Positions 17,425 through 27,878 are shown, numbered from the stretch's first letter. The stretch is 64,000 nucleotides of DNA from a virus (IMGVR_UViG_3300042691_053485:120535-184534), one strand, 5' to 3'. Numbers and translations are program-made. The notes: generated by a model not told the origin, from the letters alone.

Positions 17425-17432
17425 TATTTATA
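17425..17432 (+). promoter_or_regulatory. TATTTATA element before 17444 gene
   Basis: TATATTTATATTAAAATAAA lies directly before the ATG at 17444. It is the only such word inside the long tail operon and marks a possible second late unit. Confidence 0.4.
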
Positions 17433-17443
17433 TTAAAATAAAA

Positions 17444-18343
17444 ATGGCTACAGGTTTTTACGGTACGGTTAGATGTGCAGATTTCGATGTAAAAGATTGT
17501 GAGATATATTACACATATTCACCTGATTATACGACAGATTCAAGCGAAGTATTAAAGCTCGACCCGATTCAAGTCCTTAGAAAACTCGATGACCCTGATG
17601 ACTCCGGGCTTATCCTTGGCGGATTATATAAATTTGTTATGCCGACATCAATTTTCAATCGAAAGGGAATTTACAACATTATGTTTAGACCCCGTAGAAT
17701 TAGATTGAGAATTTCAGACTGCGGCGTATTAGCCTCTAAGCCTAATATTAAAGGGATAATTTTTGACTTACAAGGCGTTTCAGCAGATGATGTTTTCAGA
17801 TTTGAAAATAATGGGCTTATTGGATATGTTGTGGAGTATGTAAATACCGCCGTAAATGTTACAGAAAAGAAAGTTCAAAACTTCTTTAGAGTTATCACGT
17901 CTAATAATCGTGTTGAACCGATTTCAGAAAATTTAACAAACACCACACAAAAGGGAATCCGATATAGACTAAATGATAATAGCACATTGACATTCTGCAC
18001 TCTTTCACCTTCATCTGCCTCTTCTGTGAAGCCTGATGTAAAACCATTTCTTGGACTACCTAATCAAGAAGTTTTCTTATACCCTAGTTTTTTTGACCCA
18101 ATGTCACTAGAAATAAATCTCGTGGAACATGATTTTGATACAATTGCAATAGGGCTTTTTGGAAACCAAACAAAATCAGTAGAGGATGGAGTAAGAACAT
18201 ACTACGATGAGGATGGAAAGATTTATAAACAATTCAATGAGTATGTAATACAAGAGGAAACAACTTCAGATAAACTTTTTGAAGTAAAAGAAGAAAGAAC
18301 AAACATAGACTTTTCAAAAGATTTCAATAATATTAAACAGTAA
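17444..18343 (+). CDS. Tail structural protein, 299 aa
   Basis: The protein opens MATGFYGTVRCADFDVKDCEIYYTY and contains a long beta-rich body with RKGIYNIMFRPRRIRLRISDCGVL and a conserved-looking turn SNNRVEPISENLTN. The C-terminal 60 aa are acidic and charged (YDEDGKIYKQFNEY, then EERTNIDFSKDFNNIKQ), which may be a coiled attachment end. No family is recognised. It precedes the gpI-like protein by a TAATG overlap, as expected for a partner of the tail tip or fibre attachment. Confidence 0.6.
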   Translation: MATGFYGTVRCADFDVKDCEIYYTYSPDYTTDSSEVLKLDPIQVLRKLDDPDDSGLILGGLYKFVMPTSIFNRKGIYNIMFRPRRIRLRISDCGVLASKPNIKGIIFDLQGVSADDVFRFENNGLIGYVVEYVNTAVNVTEKKVQNFFRVITSNNRVEPISENLTNTTQKGIRYRLNDNSTLTFCTLSPSSASSVKPDVKPFLGLPNQEVFLYPSFFDPMSLEINLVEHDFDTIAIGLFGNQTKSVEDGVRTYYDEDGKIYKQFNEYVIQEETTSDKLFEVKEERTNIDFSKDFNNIKQ

Positions 18344-20997
18344 TGGCAGAGAAATATGTTGGTATCATACCGCACAAAACAAATGACCTAAAATTGAGCG
18401 AAAAGTCTACAGTAATTTACACTGTGGGAGGTATTGATATTACAACAAATTTAAATGAAAGCCAAACTTCTGCAATTTATCCACCAAAATTCTCAGATTT
18501 TTATACAACTGAAACAATTGGTGATGAAAATGTTTTAATTGGAACTATAAATTCACCTTCAAAAAGTCTAACTCCACTTCTTGATAAAACGAATCCAAAA
18601 TACTACGCAAAATTTGGCTCTATGCTTGAGCTTGTGCGGGTTGCATTGGATACTATCATATTAAAATTCCCGGCAGCAATCAATTCTGTTACAACAGTTT
18701 TCAACAAAGTGGGGAATAATATTATTAGTGCAGGCTATAATCCTTATACTAAAGAGACAAAATTTCTAGCCAACACCAACTTTTTTTCAAACCCCTTTGG
18801 AATATATTACTTAGATAATTTAAACTATCGATTTCAAGATGAAAGAGTAGCGGATATTCGAAATTTAACTAAAAACTATTTGAAATATGAATTAGTTGTT
18901 GGTGAAGTTTCCTACCCAATACTCAATCTTATCCCTGCCGCAAAATCTACCAATAGTTTTATAGAAGTAACAGTTTCAGGTGACCCCTTTGACACTGGGG
19001 ATAATTCAATTGAATTTTATATTAAACCGATTGAAAGCGAGATAAATAATTTTTATTTCAATCTTAGTCAATTCGAATCATACTTATTGAATCCTGAAAC
19101 TGGTTATAAGGCTATTTTTAAAGACCGAAAGGAAACAGATGGTGGCGTGGTATTAAACTATAAAATAGGATTCACATTTCCTATGATTGATGCTTACAAC
19201 ATCGACGTGACAAGCCAATTCTATGAGGGATATGTTCAAGACTTAGTTGATTTTGCAACACGATTTGATGAAGGCGAAGGTAACATTCTTATGCGAAAGC
19301 TTGTACCAGAAAATGTACAAAGTGTTACCATGGAGGATGTTAATGGTCAATACCCAACGTATGGTGAAATCAACAGATTACTAATTGTTTATGGACGAGA
19401 ATTAGATGTATTAAACAGTCAAATTGAAGGGATAAGATTTTTAAATACTGTTACTTATGACGGCAACGATAACATGCCCGAATCGCTACTTTTTGAATTT
19501 GTTAAGGCTTTGGGCTGGGAAATTAACGAACTTCCAAAAGAAGTTTTAAAAATTCTAGCGATAAATAGCAATTGGATTTTCAAATCTAAGGGAACTAAAA
19601 ATCCAATTGAATTTATATTGGATTTGATGGGTATTCCATTGGATATTATAGAGTTCAACCAATACATTTTAAAGGCAAAACGCCCAATTGATGTCAATCG
19701 GTTGAAGTTCCTGTATAGTTTAATATCTCCGGATACTGATTTTCCTATCGAAAGTTTACCAATAACCGAAGATGGATACCCAAGATTCTTTGATGATACC
19801 GAAGAAGATTACTTCCAGCGATACGGTGAAATTGATAGGGGATTATCATACTTTTACAAATACTATAATCTTCTACCGAATGGATTTACTGGTTCTTCAG
19901 TTACCTATACTGAAGAAGTTAACAGCTTCAAAAGATTATTTGAGCAAGATTTTGATGGAACAGGCAGCACCTTAACATATTCAGTTGTAAACAATCTTTA
20001 TAGCACTTCTGAATGCTTCAATGTCAGCGGTGAAACAATAACAGACCCCCTTCCTGAAATTTTCAGGGATGACTGTGGTTGCATAATCCCAATTTCAGAT
20101 AAAGTATTAAAAGTCTGTGTTGAACCAAAAGAATTTACAGGTTGTACGAGCATCATACTAGATGCTTGGTATGATTGTATTTCAGGAGATACAGCGGAAC
20201 TTCATTATAATATTTTTGGGGGTAAACCACCTTATATTGTCTCAGGGGGGACAGAAGGGCAAATTCTTACCACAGGACAAACAATTTCCCTAATAGCCTT
20301 TGACCAAAACGGATGTTCTTCAAATATTGCAGAATTAACGGTAGAGTGTATCAATCCTTGTCTAATTACAAACATAGAAGTTGACTTATCATATTCATGT
20401 ATCTTGGATGAGTTTGGTCAAAATACAGGATTGGCAATTGCAAGCGTTACAGCAACCGGTGGAACTGAACCTTATACATTTATTGGGGTACAAAGCGGGG
20501 ATACCGTCAATCATGGCCAAATTATAACTGTAGAAGTTATTGATGCTAATGGATGTTCATCAGGTCTAATTGGATTAACTGTTGATTGTGAAGCTCCAAG
20601 CCCTGTAACTTGTGAAGAAATAACATTAATATCAACACTTGAAACTACAAGTGTAAACCTTGCTGAAAAGAGTGCGACAGTAAATGTTGTTTACTCACTA
20701 GAAGATTTACCATTTGGTTATATAATTGATACAGTCACCCTTGTTATAACAGGTGTTGGAACAGGTGACACGTTTGTTGTCGGCTCGCCAATAACCGAAA
20801 CATTTAATTCTTTAAATGGTGCAGAAACAGTTTCGCTGTCTTACAATCCAATTTCAGTACAAACTTCAATAACACTAGAAATTGAGTTAACTGCGGTATT
20901 CGCAAATGGTTGCACTTATACCAATGATTACACTTTAACTGTAAATCCTAGGCAGTTAGGAAGTACTGATAATTATTCTAACACCCTTTATCCCTGA
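18343..20997 (+). CDS. Tail protein with P2 gpI-like core and C-terminal SprB-like repeats, 884 aa
   Basis: Residues about 310-470 resemble the P2 gpI tail-protein pattern: FEFVKALGWEINELPKEV, then NWIFKSKGTKNPIEFILDLMGIP, where the R/KxKGTxxAIE turn is typical of that family, which links baseplate to fibres. From about residue 590 two repeats with the pattern Cys..GG..PY....GQ......D.NGC occur (GGKPPYIVSGGTEGQ, GGTEPYTFIGVQSGD), similar to the repeats of the gliding adhesin SprB and other Bacteroidota surface proteins. The last 120 aa form a domain that is repeated at the end of the next gene. A role in host-surface recognition or fibre attachment fits. Confidence 0.7.
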   Translation: MAEKYVGIIPHKTNDLKLSEKSTVIYTVGGIDITTNLNESQTSAIYPPKFSDFYTTETIGDENVLIGTINSPSKSLTPLLDKTNPKYYAKFGSMLELVRVALDTIILKFPAAINSVTTVFNKVGNNIISAGYNPYTKETKFLANTNFFSNPFGIYYLDNLNYRFQDERVADIRNLTKNYLKYELVVGEVSYPILNLIPAAKSTNSFIEVTVSGDPFDTGDNSIEFYIKPIESEINNFYFNLSQFESYLLNPETGYKAIFKDRKETDGGVVLNYKIGFTFPMIDAYNIDVTSQFYEGYVQDLVDFATRFDEGEGNILMRKLVPENVQSVTMEDVNGQYPTYGEINRLLIVYGRELDVLNSQIEGIRFLNTVTYDGNDNMPESLLFEFVKALGWEINELPKEVLKILAINSNWIFKSKGTKNPIEFILDLMGIPLDIIEFNQYILKAKRPIDVNRLKFLYSLISPDTDFPIESLPITEDGYPRFFDDTEEDYFQRYGEIDRGLSYFYKYYNLLPNGFTGSSVTYTEEVNSFKRLFEQDFDGTGSTLTYSVVNNLYSTSECFNVSGETITDPLPEIFRDDCGCIIPISDKVLKVCVEPKEFTGCTSIILDAWYDCISGDTAELHYNIFGGKPPYIVSGGTEGQILTTGQTISLIAFDQNGCSSNIAELTVECINPCLITNIEVDLSYSCILDEFGQNTGLAIASVTATGGTEPYTFIGVQSGDTVNHGQIITVEVIDANGCSSGLIGLTVDCEAPSPVTCEEITLISTLETTSVNLAEKSATVNVVYSLEDLPFGYIIDTVTLVITGVGTGDTFVVGSPITETFNSLNGAETVSLSYNPISVQTSITLEIELTAVFANGCTYTNDYTLTVNPRQLGSTDNYSNTLYP

Positions 20998-23975
20998 TGG
21001 CTTGTAATAATAACATAGTAATTAAGCAAACGTTAACATACGCAGACCCTGATACTAATAACGGATTAGTACAAGGCACAATATTGCTTGAAATTTTTAA
21101 TGCAGGTGCGGCTAGTATTGATGGTACTGTAACTGTCGATAGTATTAGAAGTACCCCTGTTATCGATTTAGATGACGCACCAATTTCAGAGTCACAACCG
21201 ATAACAAGCACAGGCAGCACACATAATTTTAATTTTTACTACCCCTCAACCAAGCCTGAATTTATCACAATAAATGCAAAGGCTAAAGTAAGAATTGACG
21301 ATTGTTTTTATGAAATTTCTTGCAATCATGTTTTACAAACTCCAAATATTTCAGAAGACAGCTCAATTTGTTCAAAACAAATACAAGGATATGAAGTAGT
21401 ATCCGGATGTACAAATCCTCTTTATTATGAGTATAACCCAGATGCGAATGTCGATGATGGAAGTTGTGCAACGCTAATCCCAATCCAAGGTTGTACAAAT
21501 CCGCTCGCTATTAATTATAATCCTTATGCAACTAAAAATGATGGGAGTTGTATATTCAAATCCGGGTGTACAAATCCAATTGCGGTAAACTATGATTCAA
21601 CAGCGATTATTGATGACTTTAGTTGTGAATGTGGGGATGTAAACATAGCACTAGATTTAGGATACACATCAGGCGAAAGCTTTGTCGTTGAAGATAATTG
21701 TCAATACACAATTGAATTTGACTTGATGACAAAAATTAATTGTGAAAAATTCTTAGAATTCTTTTACAATGACACGAGAACCCCAATTCAAATATTAAGC
21801 GACCTCTCAATAAACACCCAAATTTTCGGATTATTTGATGTCACAGGAAGTAATATCGTTTACACAGGGGGAACTGTCATGCCTTCGGGTGAAACTGAAT
21901 TTGTTCTATTACAAAGCGAAGAAATATATTTCTTTGACATAAACACAAAACCCTTTGGAATTGGCACTTATGGTGATGGTGACTCATGTGAAACAATGTA
22001 TGAACTTATTTCAGAAGAACTCGGCTTAGACTGCGAACCTATAACGAGTCGGGATTTTGAGGTATCTTGGAAGCGATACTCGATTGTGGTTAATAGTGAT
22101 TTGGTAGAATACTTCTTGAAGTTCAATTTAAACTTCTCAAATTTTAAATTTGGACTCTGTGCATATATTGACAATGTAAAGTTAACTAAGATTTGTGCAA
22201 TCCAGCGCGAAAGATGTGTGCTTATTCCAAGCAGATTCGGCTTTGAGTTTGAGCGAGTGTTAGACAATAAAAAATCTTGGGTGAAAAGTGATACAAAAAT
22301 CCAAAGAAAGTTTAATTATAATTCAACAGAAACAAATTATTTCGAAAGTGATTCTCGTTTGATTTTCAATACAAAAGAATTGGAGCTTCATTTGAATCCA
22401 ATCAAATATATTGAAAACGATGTGTTCGATTATTACTCTTACAATTCAAAATGGTTTAAAGCACAAGAATCATACTACCAATCATTAAATAAAGCAAAGG
22501 TTAACACAGAGTACATAGATGTAGTCGGTCGGCAATTTATAAGAGAGTACCCGAGATTAAATGCCATTTATGAGACTTACTTAGATGGAATTGAATGTGC
22601 AAACTCAAAAGAGTTAAACTATGGCTATGGGCTAACTTTGATAGAGTTGGCTGGTGCGAATTGGTTTAAACTAGTTGAGCAATTAGTCCCTGCTACTTCA
22701 ATTTGGGGTGGCTATGAATATATTATTAAAAACAATTTGTTTCATAAGCCGAAACATAAATACCAGCGGTATTCACTAGGAGTAGCAGCAAATCCGGATT
22801 TAATCACAACAGGTGTAACCGTTGAGTGTAGGTCTTTGAATGATAAATGTTTGAATGAGCCATTCGCAGATATAGATGGGTTTTTAAGTTTCGATTTCGG
22901 GAATATCCAATGCGAAAATACAATAACCGGAGGGACAATCGGCTTTTCAGGCGAAGGTGGAGATGGTTTTTTTAGGGGTCGCTTAGTTGAGTATTATGTT
23001 GATGAAAATGGTAATAACATTGTTGATGATTATATCGGATTCGATGATTATGAATGTTTAACAGGAACAACTTGTGAGTTGGCAAATGTGAATCCTAATC
23101 TATCCTATACTTGTATAGTAAATCCTGAAACAAATCAGAATACCGGATTGGCGATATTGCATATTTTACCCTCCGGTGGTATCCCCCCTTACACGATTTC
23201 AGGGGCAACAGATGGGCAAATTGTTGCTCACGAGTCTGTTGTTAATGTTGTTGTAACAGATTCCCAAGGGTGTGAATCATTAGAAGAGTATAATTCCATT
23301 CAAATCAATTGCCCTCAAACATTTTGTGATGGTAGTTTGGTGCTTGATGCGTATTATGTTTGTAACACAAATGAATGCGGAGTCTCAGATGGTACAGCAT
23401 TTTTATACTTCTCAATTTCAGGTGGAACGCCACCATATCAAGTCCAAGACTTACTAACATTTAATTACTTGAATCTGTCAGGGGAAGCTGTAAATAATGG
23501 AGATTTATTCTCTTTAGTAGCAATCGACGCGAATGGGTGCACAACAAAGGGCGTAACAGAGATAAAGGTTGATTGTGAGGACTGTCAATCTGTTTTAGAC
23601 GAGCTTGAATTTGAATGCTTACTCGTAACTACTGCAAATGGGAGCAACCCTGCATCATTCGACATGAATATTGGATTTCCAACAACTCCGTTTCCCATGA
23701 ATATTCAAGCCACATTTACAGTTACAGGAGATACAGGAACAATTACTTCAGGCGGAAACTATACTCAAACGATACCTGCGGGATTCCCACTTATTGATGA
23801 CTTCCAATTTGTGAACAATTATGGGACAGACCCCGTTGTTGAAACAACATTTACTTTCACTCTTGATATAGTTCTCGATAATGGATGTGAATTTTCAAAA
23901 ACATTTAACATAACAATTGACCCCACTCAATTTTTTGATAGTGTTGGGGAAAGCTTCTTTTTCAACTGTGTATAA
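20997..23975 (+). CDS. Tail/adsorption protein with GCT..DDGSC and SprB-like repeats, 992 aa
   Basis: Residues about 137-200 hold three copies of a motif GCTNP...NY....DGSC (GCTNPLYYEYNPDANVDDG, GCTNPLAINYNPYAT, GCTNPIAVNYDSTA), widespread in secreted Bacteroidota proteins. The middle contains a lectin-like beta region ending DNVKLTKIC. The C-terminal 280 aa have two SprB-like repeats (SGGIPPYTISGATDGQ, SGGTPPYQVQD) and then a beta domain similar to that at the end of the preceding gene. It follows the gpI-like gene with a TGATG overlap. A host-binding tail component is likely. The borrowing of host surface motifs is the notable feature. Confidence 0.7.
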   Translation: MACNNNIVIKQTLTYADPDTNNGLVQGTILLEIFNAGAASIDGTVTVDSIRSTPVIDLDDAPISESQPITSTGSTHNFNFYYPSTKPEFITINAKAKVRIDDCFYEISCNHVLQTPNISEDSSICSKQIQGYEVVSGCTNPLYYEYNPDANVDDGSCATLIPIQGCTNPLAINYNPYATKNDGSCIFKSGCTNPIAVNYDSTAIIDDFSCECGDVNIALDLGYTSGESFVVEDNCQYTIEFDLMTKINCEKFLEFFYNDTRTPIQILSDLSINTQIFGLFDVTGSNIVYTGGTVMPSGETEFVLLQSEEIYFFDINTKPFGIGTYGDGDSCETMYELISEELGLDCEPITSRDFEVSWKRYSIVVNSDLVEYFLKFNLNFSNFKFGLCAYIDNVKLTKICAIQRERCVLIPSRFGFEFERVLDNKKSWVKSDTKIQRKFNYNSTETNYFESDSRLIFNTKELELHLNPIKYIENDVFDYYSYNSKWFKAQESYYQSLNKAKVNTEYIDVVGRQFIREYPRLNAIYETYLDGIECANSKELNYGYGLTLIELAGANWFKLVEQLVPATSIWGGYEYIIKNNLFHKPKHKYQRYSLGVAANPDLITTGVTVECRSLNDKCLNEPFADIDGFLSFDFGNIQCENTITGGTIGFSGEGGDGFFRGRLVEYYVDENGNNIVDDYIGFDDYECLTGTTCELANVNPNLSYTCIVNPETNQNTGLAILHILPSGGIPPYTISGATDGQIVAHESVVNVVVTDSQGCESLEEYNSIQINCPQTFCDGSLVLDAYYVCNTNECGVSDGTAFLYFSISGGTPPYQVQDLLTFNYLNLSGEAVNNGDLFSLVAIDANGCTTKGVTEIKVDCEDCQSVLDELEFECLLVTTANGSNPASFDMNIGFPTTPFPMNIQATFTVTGDTGTITSGGNYTQTIPAGFPLIDDFQFVNNYGTDPVVETTFTFTLDIVLDNGCEFSKTFNITIDPTQFFDSVGESFFFNCV

Positions 23976-23977
23976 TT

Positions 23978-26068
23978 ATGGGATATATAATAGAAAATAA
24001 AAAACCTTTAATCCTTACAAGATTAACAGCTAAAGGTAGAGAAAAAATCGCGAAGGGGCTAATTGATTGGTCATTTTGGTCGCTTGGCGATTCAGAAGTT
24101 GACTACAAAAATATTGAGTTGATTCCTGAAGAGTTTGGCACAAGCCAAGTCATGAAACCTAAAGATTTTAACCCTAATGTAAAAACCTACCTTGAGCAAA
24201 TTGATTGCAGCATTTTACAACCAATCTCTCCTGCTGAAAAACAGACGATTGAGTGCTGTGTCAGAAATAAAGCTTTAGAGCGTGGATTTTTTTCGGGAGA
24301 TACAAGTGAGTTAATTACCAACTCTGATTACATTAAAACGATAGGAACAGTTGGACTTTCCCAATTTAATGGCTTATCAACAATAGATATTGGCACTGTA
24401 GACTTCAATGATGGAGATTACATCATGTTCAAAATCACCAAGCCAAATATAGGAGTTTTATCGTTATCAGAAACCGAAAAACCAGTTTTATATCTTTGGT
24501 ATAAAATTAAAAAGCAAAGCCCTATTTCAACAATAATTGAAGTTGATAGACAGCTACCCTATTTCGCATTTCTTTCAAACATTGATGTCAACTTTTACAT
24601 ATTTCCAGGTGGGGAATCAATAACAAGCTATTACGGCAGCGGCTCAACGATTCCTTATTGGAATTCAGAAACCCTTGAATTTATATCTCAGTGTGATGTA
24701 ACAACGGAGGATGTAAATGTTCTGAATATGAATAACGTTTGGAATGAGAGCCTAGCTGGAACACAATCAATTTATGAAAAGTATTTGAACTATGGTTCTA
24801 TTGATTATGTAGGTCAAAAGGAGTATTTTGGCTATAATATTGACTGTCCCGAGATAGTTCAAGAAACAGGCGATTGTGAGGATAAATTGCTTAACTTGAA
24901 TGATGATTATATCAAAGGAATTTCCATAATCCACTTTAGCAATCTAAATATTTCTAATGATTATGGTGAAAAATACTTCATTGACCATGACAATGACATC
25001 AATTTACGATTGAAATTTCCAACAATCATGTGGCATAGAAGAGACTTCTCAGGAGTCTCAGGAACCGGAAATATCATAGGAATGGAATTTATTTCATCAG
25101 GGGATTCCAAACTTGTTACAAATAGTGACATAACTTATTTCGACCTCGTTGAAGACCCCACATTTATCAGTGCTAGTGGTACTCCAATGGTTGTTGGAAG
25201 GGTGTTTCCCGAATTAAAGGTTGTAGTGATTCACGATGAGGAATTATTGGCAGTAATGTCATATAAATCAAGCCGAAACTTCACATTGCCAAACCTTAAA
25301 GGTAAGATGATTTCTCCACAAGATGGAGTTGGGACAGGTGTATTACCAAAGGGTAAGACAATGTATGTAACATATACAATGGAGGCTAATAACGGACTCC
25401 AATACTTTTTACCACATCAAAAGTATATTAAATTCATCAACAATACTAAAATCGACAGAGATATTGAATTTTCTTTGGAGGATACCGGACTCCTTCCATA
25501 CATGCGGCAATTAGAGCAAATGGGATATGATGGGCTTGGATTCTATGCAAATAGGTTCAAATTGCTTGTTCAGATTGTTGACAACCCTGATGATAGACCA
25601 AATCCTGAAAAATGGGTAAGTATTAATTATACGTCTAATCAGATTACAAATGTCACAAACTATACTATAAATCCTTTATATTTGGAGCGTCAAACCCCAC
25701 AATTGAATGGGTTTTATATAACAAAAACAAAATATAATTCAGGTTCTTTTTACAATCTTGCGGTTTTAAATATTCCGGAAATTATTTGTCCTGAAGACCT
25801 ACAATTTGGTGACGAAAGATTTTTCTTTGGGAATTTAGATTGTTCAATTGGAGCTTGTATATATAGGACGGTTTTCAAGTTGATTATTGATGCTTCATTA
25901 TTTGTAAAAAGCAGTAATCCAACTTGGGCTGAAGGAAATAATCTGTATTTCACAGAAATTGGAATATACGACAGCCAACAAGACCTTGTCGCAATAACCA
26001 AATTTAGCAGACCTATAAAAATGCCGCAAGGTAGAAAATTTGCAGTAGAATTATCCCTTGACTTCTAA
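23978..26068 (+). CDS. Tail fibre/collar-like protein, 696 aa
   Basis: The N-terminus LILTRLTAKGREKIAKGLIDWSFWSLGDSE (in parts) follows the pattern of phage tail-collar fibre proteins, where a T..G...IA.....G.....AVGD strand anchors the fibre. The C-terminus ends NNLYFTEIGIYDSQQDLVAI and KMPQGRKFAVELSLDF, the usual closing strands of this fold (EIGIYD...DLVA). The centre is long and unrecognised, with a Cys pair near ISQCDVTTED. It is the last gene of the tail module and is followed by a 45-bp gap and the resolvase gene. Confidence 0.6.
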   Translation: MGYIIENKKPLILTRLTAKGREKIAKGLIDWSFWSLGDSEVDYKNIELIPEEFGTSQVMKPKDFNPNVKTYLEQIDCSILQPISPAEKQTIECCVRNKALERGFFSGDTSELITNSDYIKTIGTVGLSQFNGLSTIDIGTVDFNDGDYIMFKITKPNIGVLSLSETEKPVLYLWYKIKKQSPISTIIEVDRQLPYFAFLSNIDVNFYIFPGGESITSYYGSGSTIPYWNSETLEFISQCDVTTEDVNVLNMNNVWNESLAGTQSIYEKYLNYGSIDYVGQKEYFGYNIDCPEIVQETGDCEDKLLNLNDDYIKGISIIHFSNLNISNDYGEKYFIDHDNDINLRLKFPTIMWHRRDFSGVSGTGNIIGMEFISSGDSKLVTNSDITYFDLVEDPTFISASGTPMVVGRVFPELKVVVIHDEELLAVMSYKSSRNFTLPNLKGKMISPQDGVGTGVLPKGKTMYVTYTMEANNGLQYFLPHQKYIKFINNTKIDRDIEFSLEDTGLLPYMRQLEQMGYDGLGFYANRFKLLVQIVDNPDDRPNPEKWVSINYTSNQITNVTNYTINPLYLERQTPQLNGFYITKTKYNSGSFYNLAVLNIPEIICPEDLQFGDERFFFGNLDCSIGACIYRTVFKLIIDASLFVKSSNPTWAEGNNLYFTEIGIYDSQQDLVAITKFSRPIKMPQGRKFAVELSLDF

Positions 26069-26113
26069 TTTTTTTTTTGATAAAAATCTATAATCGATTA
26101 CATTAAAATAAAA

Positions 26114-26935
26114 ATGGTAAGAAATTATGTATTATCCCTAGACGTGAGTACCTCCACGATGGGGATTTCTTTGTTTGAAGATATGGGCGACTATGGTGTG
26201 TTAAAAGAGTTGAATCACTTCCAACCAAACTTAAACCCTGAGCCTGAAACTCAACTTGAGCGGATAAAGGAGAAGGCAGAAGTATATGTTGTTGCCTTAC
26301 ATGAAAAATACTCAATGTTTAATATTACCCGAATCATTGTAGAAGAACCTTTGGCGAACAGTATGAGTCAGAAAGTTGCAAAGATGCTGGAAATTTTTAA
26401 TGAATACTTTTGCCATCTTTTAGCTAAAAGGTTTGGAATCAAAATCGACTTCATTTCTGTCGATAATGCAAGGCGATTCGGCTTACCTGAACTTTTAGGA
26501 AAGGATGGTAAACTTATGAGTGATTTCCCAAAAAGTGTTGCAGGATTGAAAAAGAATGATTGGGGTAAGTTCCTAATTATGTATTTGGTTTCACAAAGAT
26601 ACCCTCAAATTAAGTGGATATTGAATAATGCGCTTAAAATCAGTAAAGCAAATTTTGATAGGGCGGATAGCGTTGTTGCAGGATTGGGATTCATGATAAA
26701 ATCGGGACTGTGGACAAAAATGGGTACACAAGAATTTTGGGATGGTAGCAACTTTTCCTATGAAAATTGTGTTACAATCATTGAGAAAAATGTAGCTTAT
26801 GAGAAGTTCACTAAAAACCATATTGATAAGGACAAAACTTTATCGGCAAAGGATAAACTAAAAGTTAAAAAAAAGTATCTTCTTGAGGTGTTTAATATTG
26901 ATAACTACTTAAATGTAGAATTTAAAAATGAATAG
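26114..26935 (+). CDS. RuvC-like/RNase H-fold nuclease (Holliday junction resolvase), 273 aa
   Basis: An RNase H-type core is visible: D10 in LSLDVSTSTMGIS, glutamates 77-78 in RIIVEEPL, and D182/D185 in NFDRADSVVAGLGF, the D-E-D layout of RuvC and of poxvirus A22-like resolvases. Such enzymes cut branched DNA during recombination and before packaging, the role of endonuclease VII in T4. The last 60 aa are lysine-rich. The stop lies 8 nt inside the primase gene, so the two are coupled. The leader ATTACATTAAAATAAAA resembles the A-rich leaders of the other genes. Confidence 0.75.
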   Translation: MVRNYVLSLDVSTSTMGISLFEDMGDYGVLKELNHFQPNLNPEPETQLERIKEKAEVYVVALHEKYSMFNITRIIVEEPLANSMSQKVAKMLEIFNEYFCHLLAKRFGIKIDFISVDNARRFGLPELLGKDGKLMSDFPKSVAGLKKNDWGKFLIMYLVSQRYPQIKWILNNALKISKANFDRADSVVAGLGFMIKSGLWTKMGTQEFWDGSNFSYENCVTIIEKNVAYEKFTKNHIDKDKTLSAKDKLKVKKKYLLEVFNIDNYLNVEFKNE

Positions 26936-27866
26936 CGAAGTATATTCTGCCCTCCTCCGAACTTTCGGTACACCAAAGGCAACTAATCATTCAACAGGAC
27001 AAATTTCCTTTGATTGCCCCAATTGCGATAATGGCAGACATAAGGGCAACCTAGAGGTAAACATTGAAAAGAACGTTTACTCTTGTTGGGCTTGCAGAGA
27101 GAATTATGATGGGGTGAAGGGCAGGGATATACTTAGACTCATAAGAAAATATGGGTCTAAAGAAGATTATAAATTTCTAAGGGAGATTATGCCTCAAAAG
27201 GTATATGAGTTGCCTGTTGAAGTGGCAAAGAATGAGCTCGGATTCCCCAAAGAGTTTATATCATTTGAAGAGGAAAACTCTAATAAGAGAGGGTTTAAAA
27301 CTTCTTTGGAATATTTGAAGCTTCGTAAGGTGTCTCAAGAGAAGGCAATCGACTTTGGACTTGGATATTGTATTGACGGTAAATATGCAGGTCGGATAAT
27401 TATCCCATCATTTGACGAATTTGGTGAAATCGACTATTTTACAGGCAGAGATTTTACAGATAAGAGTAAAATAAAATACTTATCACCTTCGATTAAAGAG
27501 CAAGTATGTTTTAATCTTGGTAGAATAAATTTTGACCAATCGGTTTTCATAGTTGAGGGTCCGTTTGACCACTTAGCCCTACAGAATAGCATCCCATTAC
27601 TTGGTAAATCACCAAGCGATTTGTTAATTAAAACACTACAAAATCGCCTATTGGGAAATCTTTTTATTGCATTGGATGGTGATGCTTATGAAACAGCATT
27701 GAAGCTTAAATTTACCCTTGATTACGGAAATTTAAAGGGTAAGATTTATATCTTGAAAATTGAGGAACATAAAGATATTGCATCAATTTACGCAGAGAAT
27801 GATGAGGCTAATTTCTACAAAATTATCAAATCTGCTATCCTCAAAAATAATACTTTTGAGATTTGA
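26928..27866 (+). CDS. DnaG/gp61-type DNA primase, 312 aa
   Basis: A zinc-binding domain with C30, C33, H38 and C53, C56 (FDCPNCDNGRHKG, YSCWAC) is followed by a TOPRIM domain: FIVEGPFDHLAL near residues 207-218 with the catalytic Glu, and FIALDGDAYETA near 246-256 with the DxD pair. RGFKTSLEYLKLRKV and GRIIIPSFDEFGEIDYFTGR are typical of the catalytic core of phage primases. At 312 aa it lacks the helicase domain of T7 gp4 and is close to T4 gp61 in size. It is coupled to the resolvase gene. The coexistence with an AEP-type primase-helicase at 3428-7465 is unusual. Confidence 0.9.
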   Translation: MNSEVYSALLRTFGTPKATNHSTGQISFDCPNCDNGRHKGNLEVNIEKNVYSCWACRENYDGVKGRDILRLIRKYGSKEDYKFLREIMPQKVYELPVEVAKNELGFPKEFISFEEENSNKRGFKTSLEYLKLRKVSQEKAIDFGLGYCIDGKYAGRIIIPSFDEFGEIDYFTGRDFTDKSKIKYLSPSIKEQVCFNLGRINFDQSVFIVEGPFDHLALQNSIPLLGKSPSDLLIKTLQNRLLGNLFIALDGDAYETALKLKFTLDYGNLKGKIYILKIEEHKDIASIYAENDEANFYKIIKSAILKNNTFEI

Positions 27867-27870
27867 TTAT

Positions 27871-27878
27871 TATTTATT
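27871..27878 (+). promoter_or_regulatory. TATTTATT element before 2H phosphoesterase gene
   Basis: ATTATTTATTATAAAAG lies 21 bp before the ATG at 27900, a weaker member of the TATTTATA set. Confidence 0.3.
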
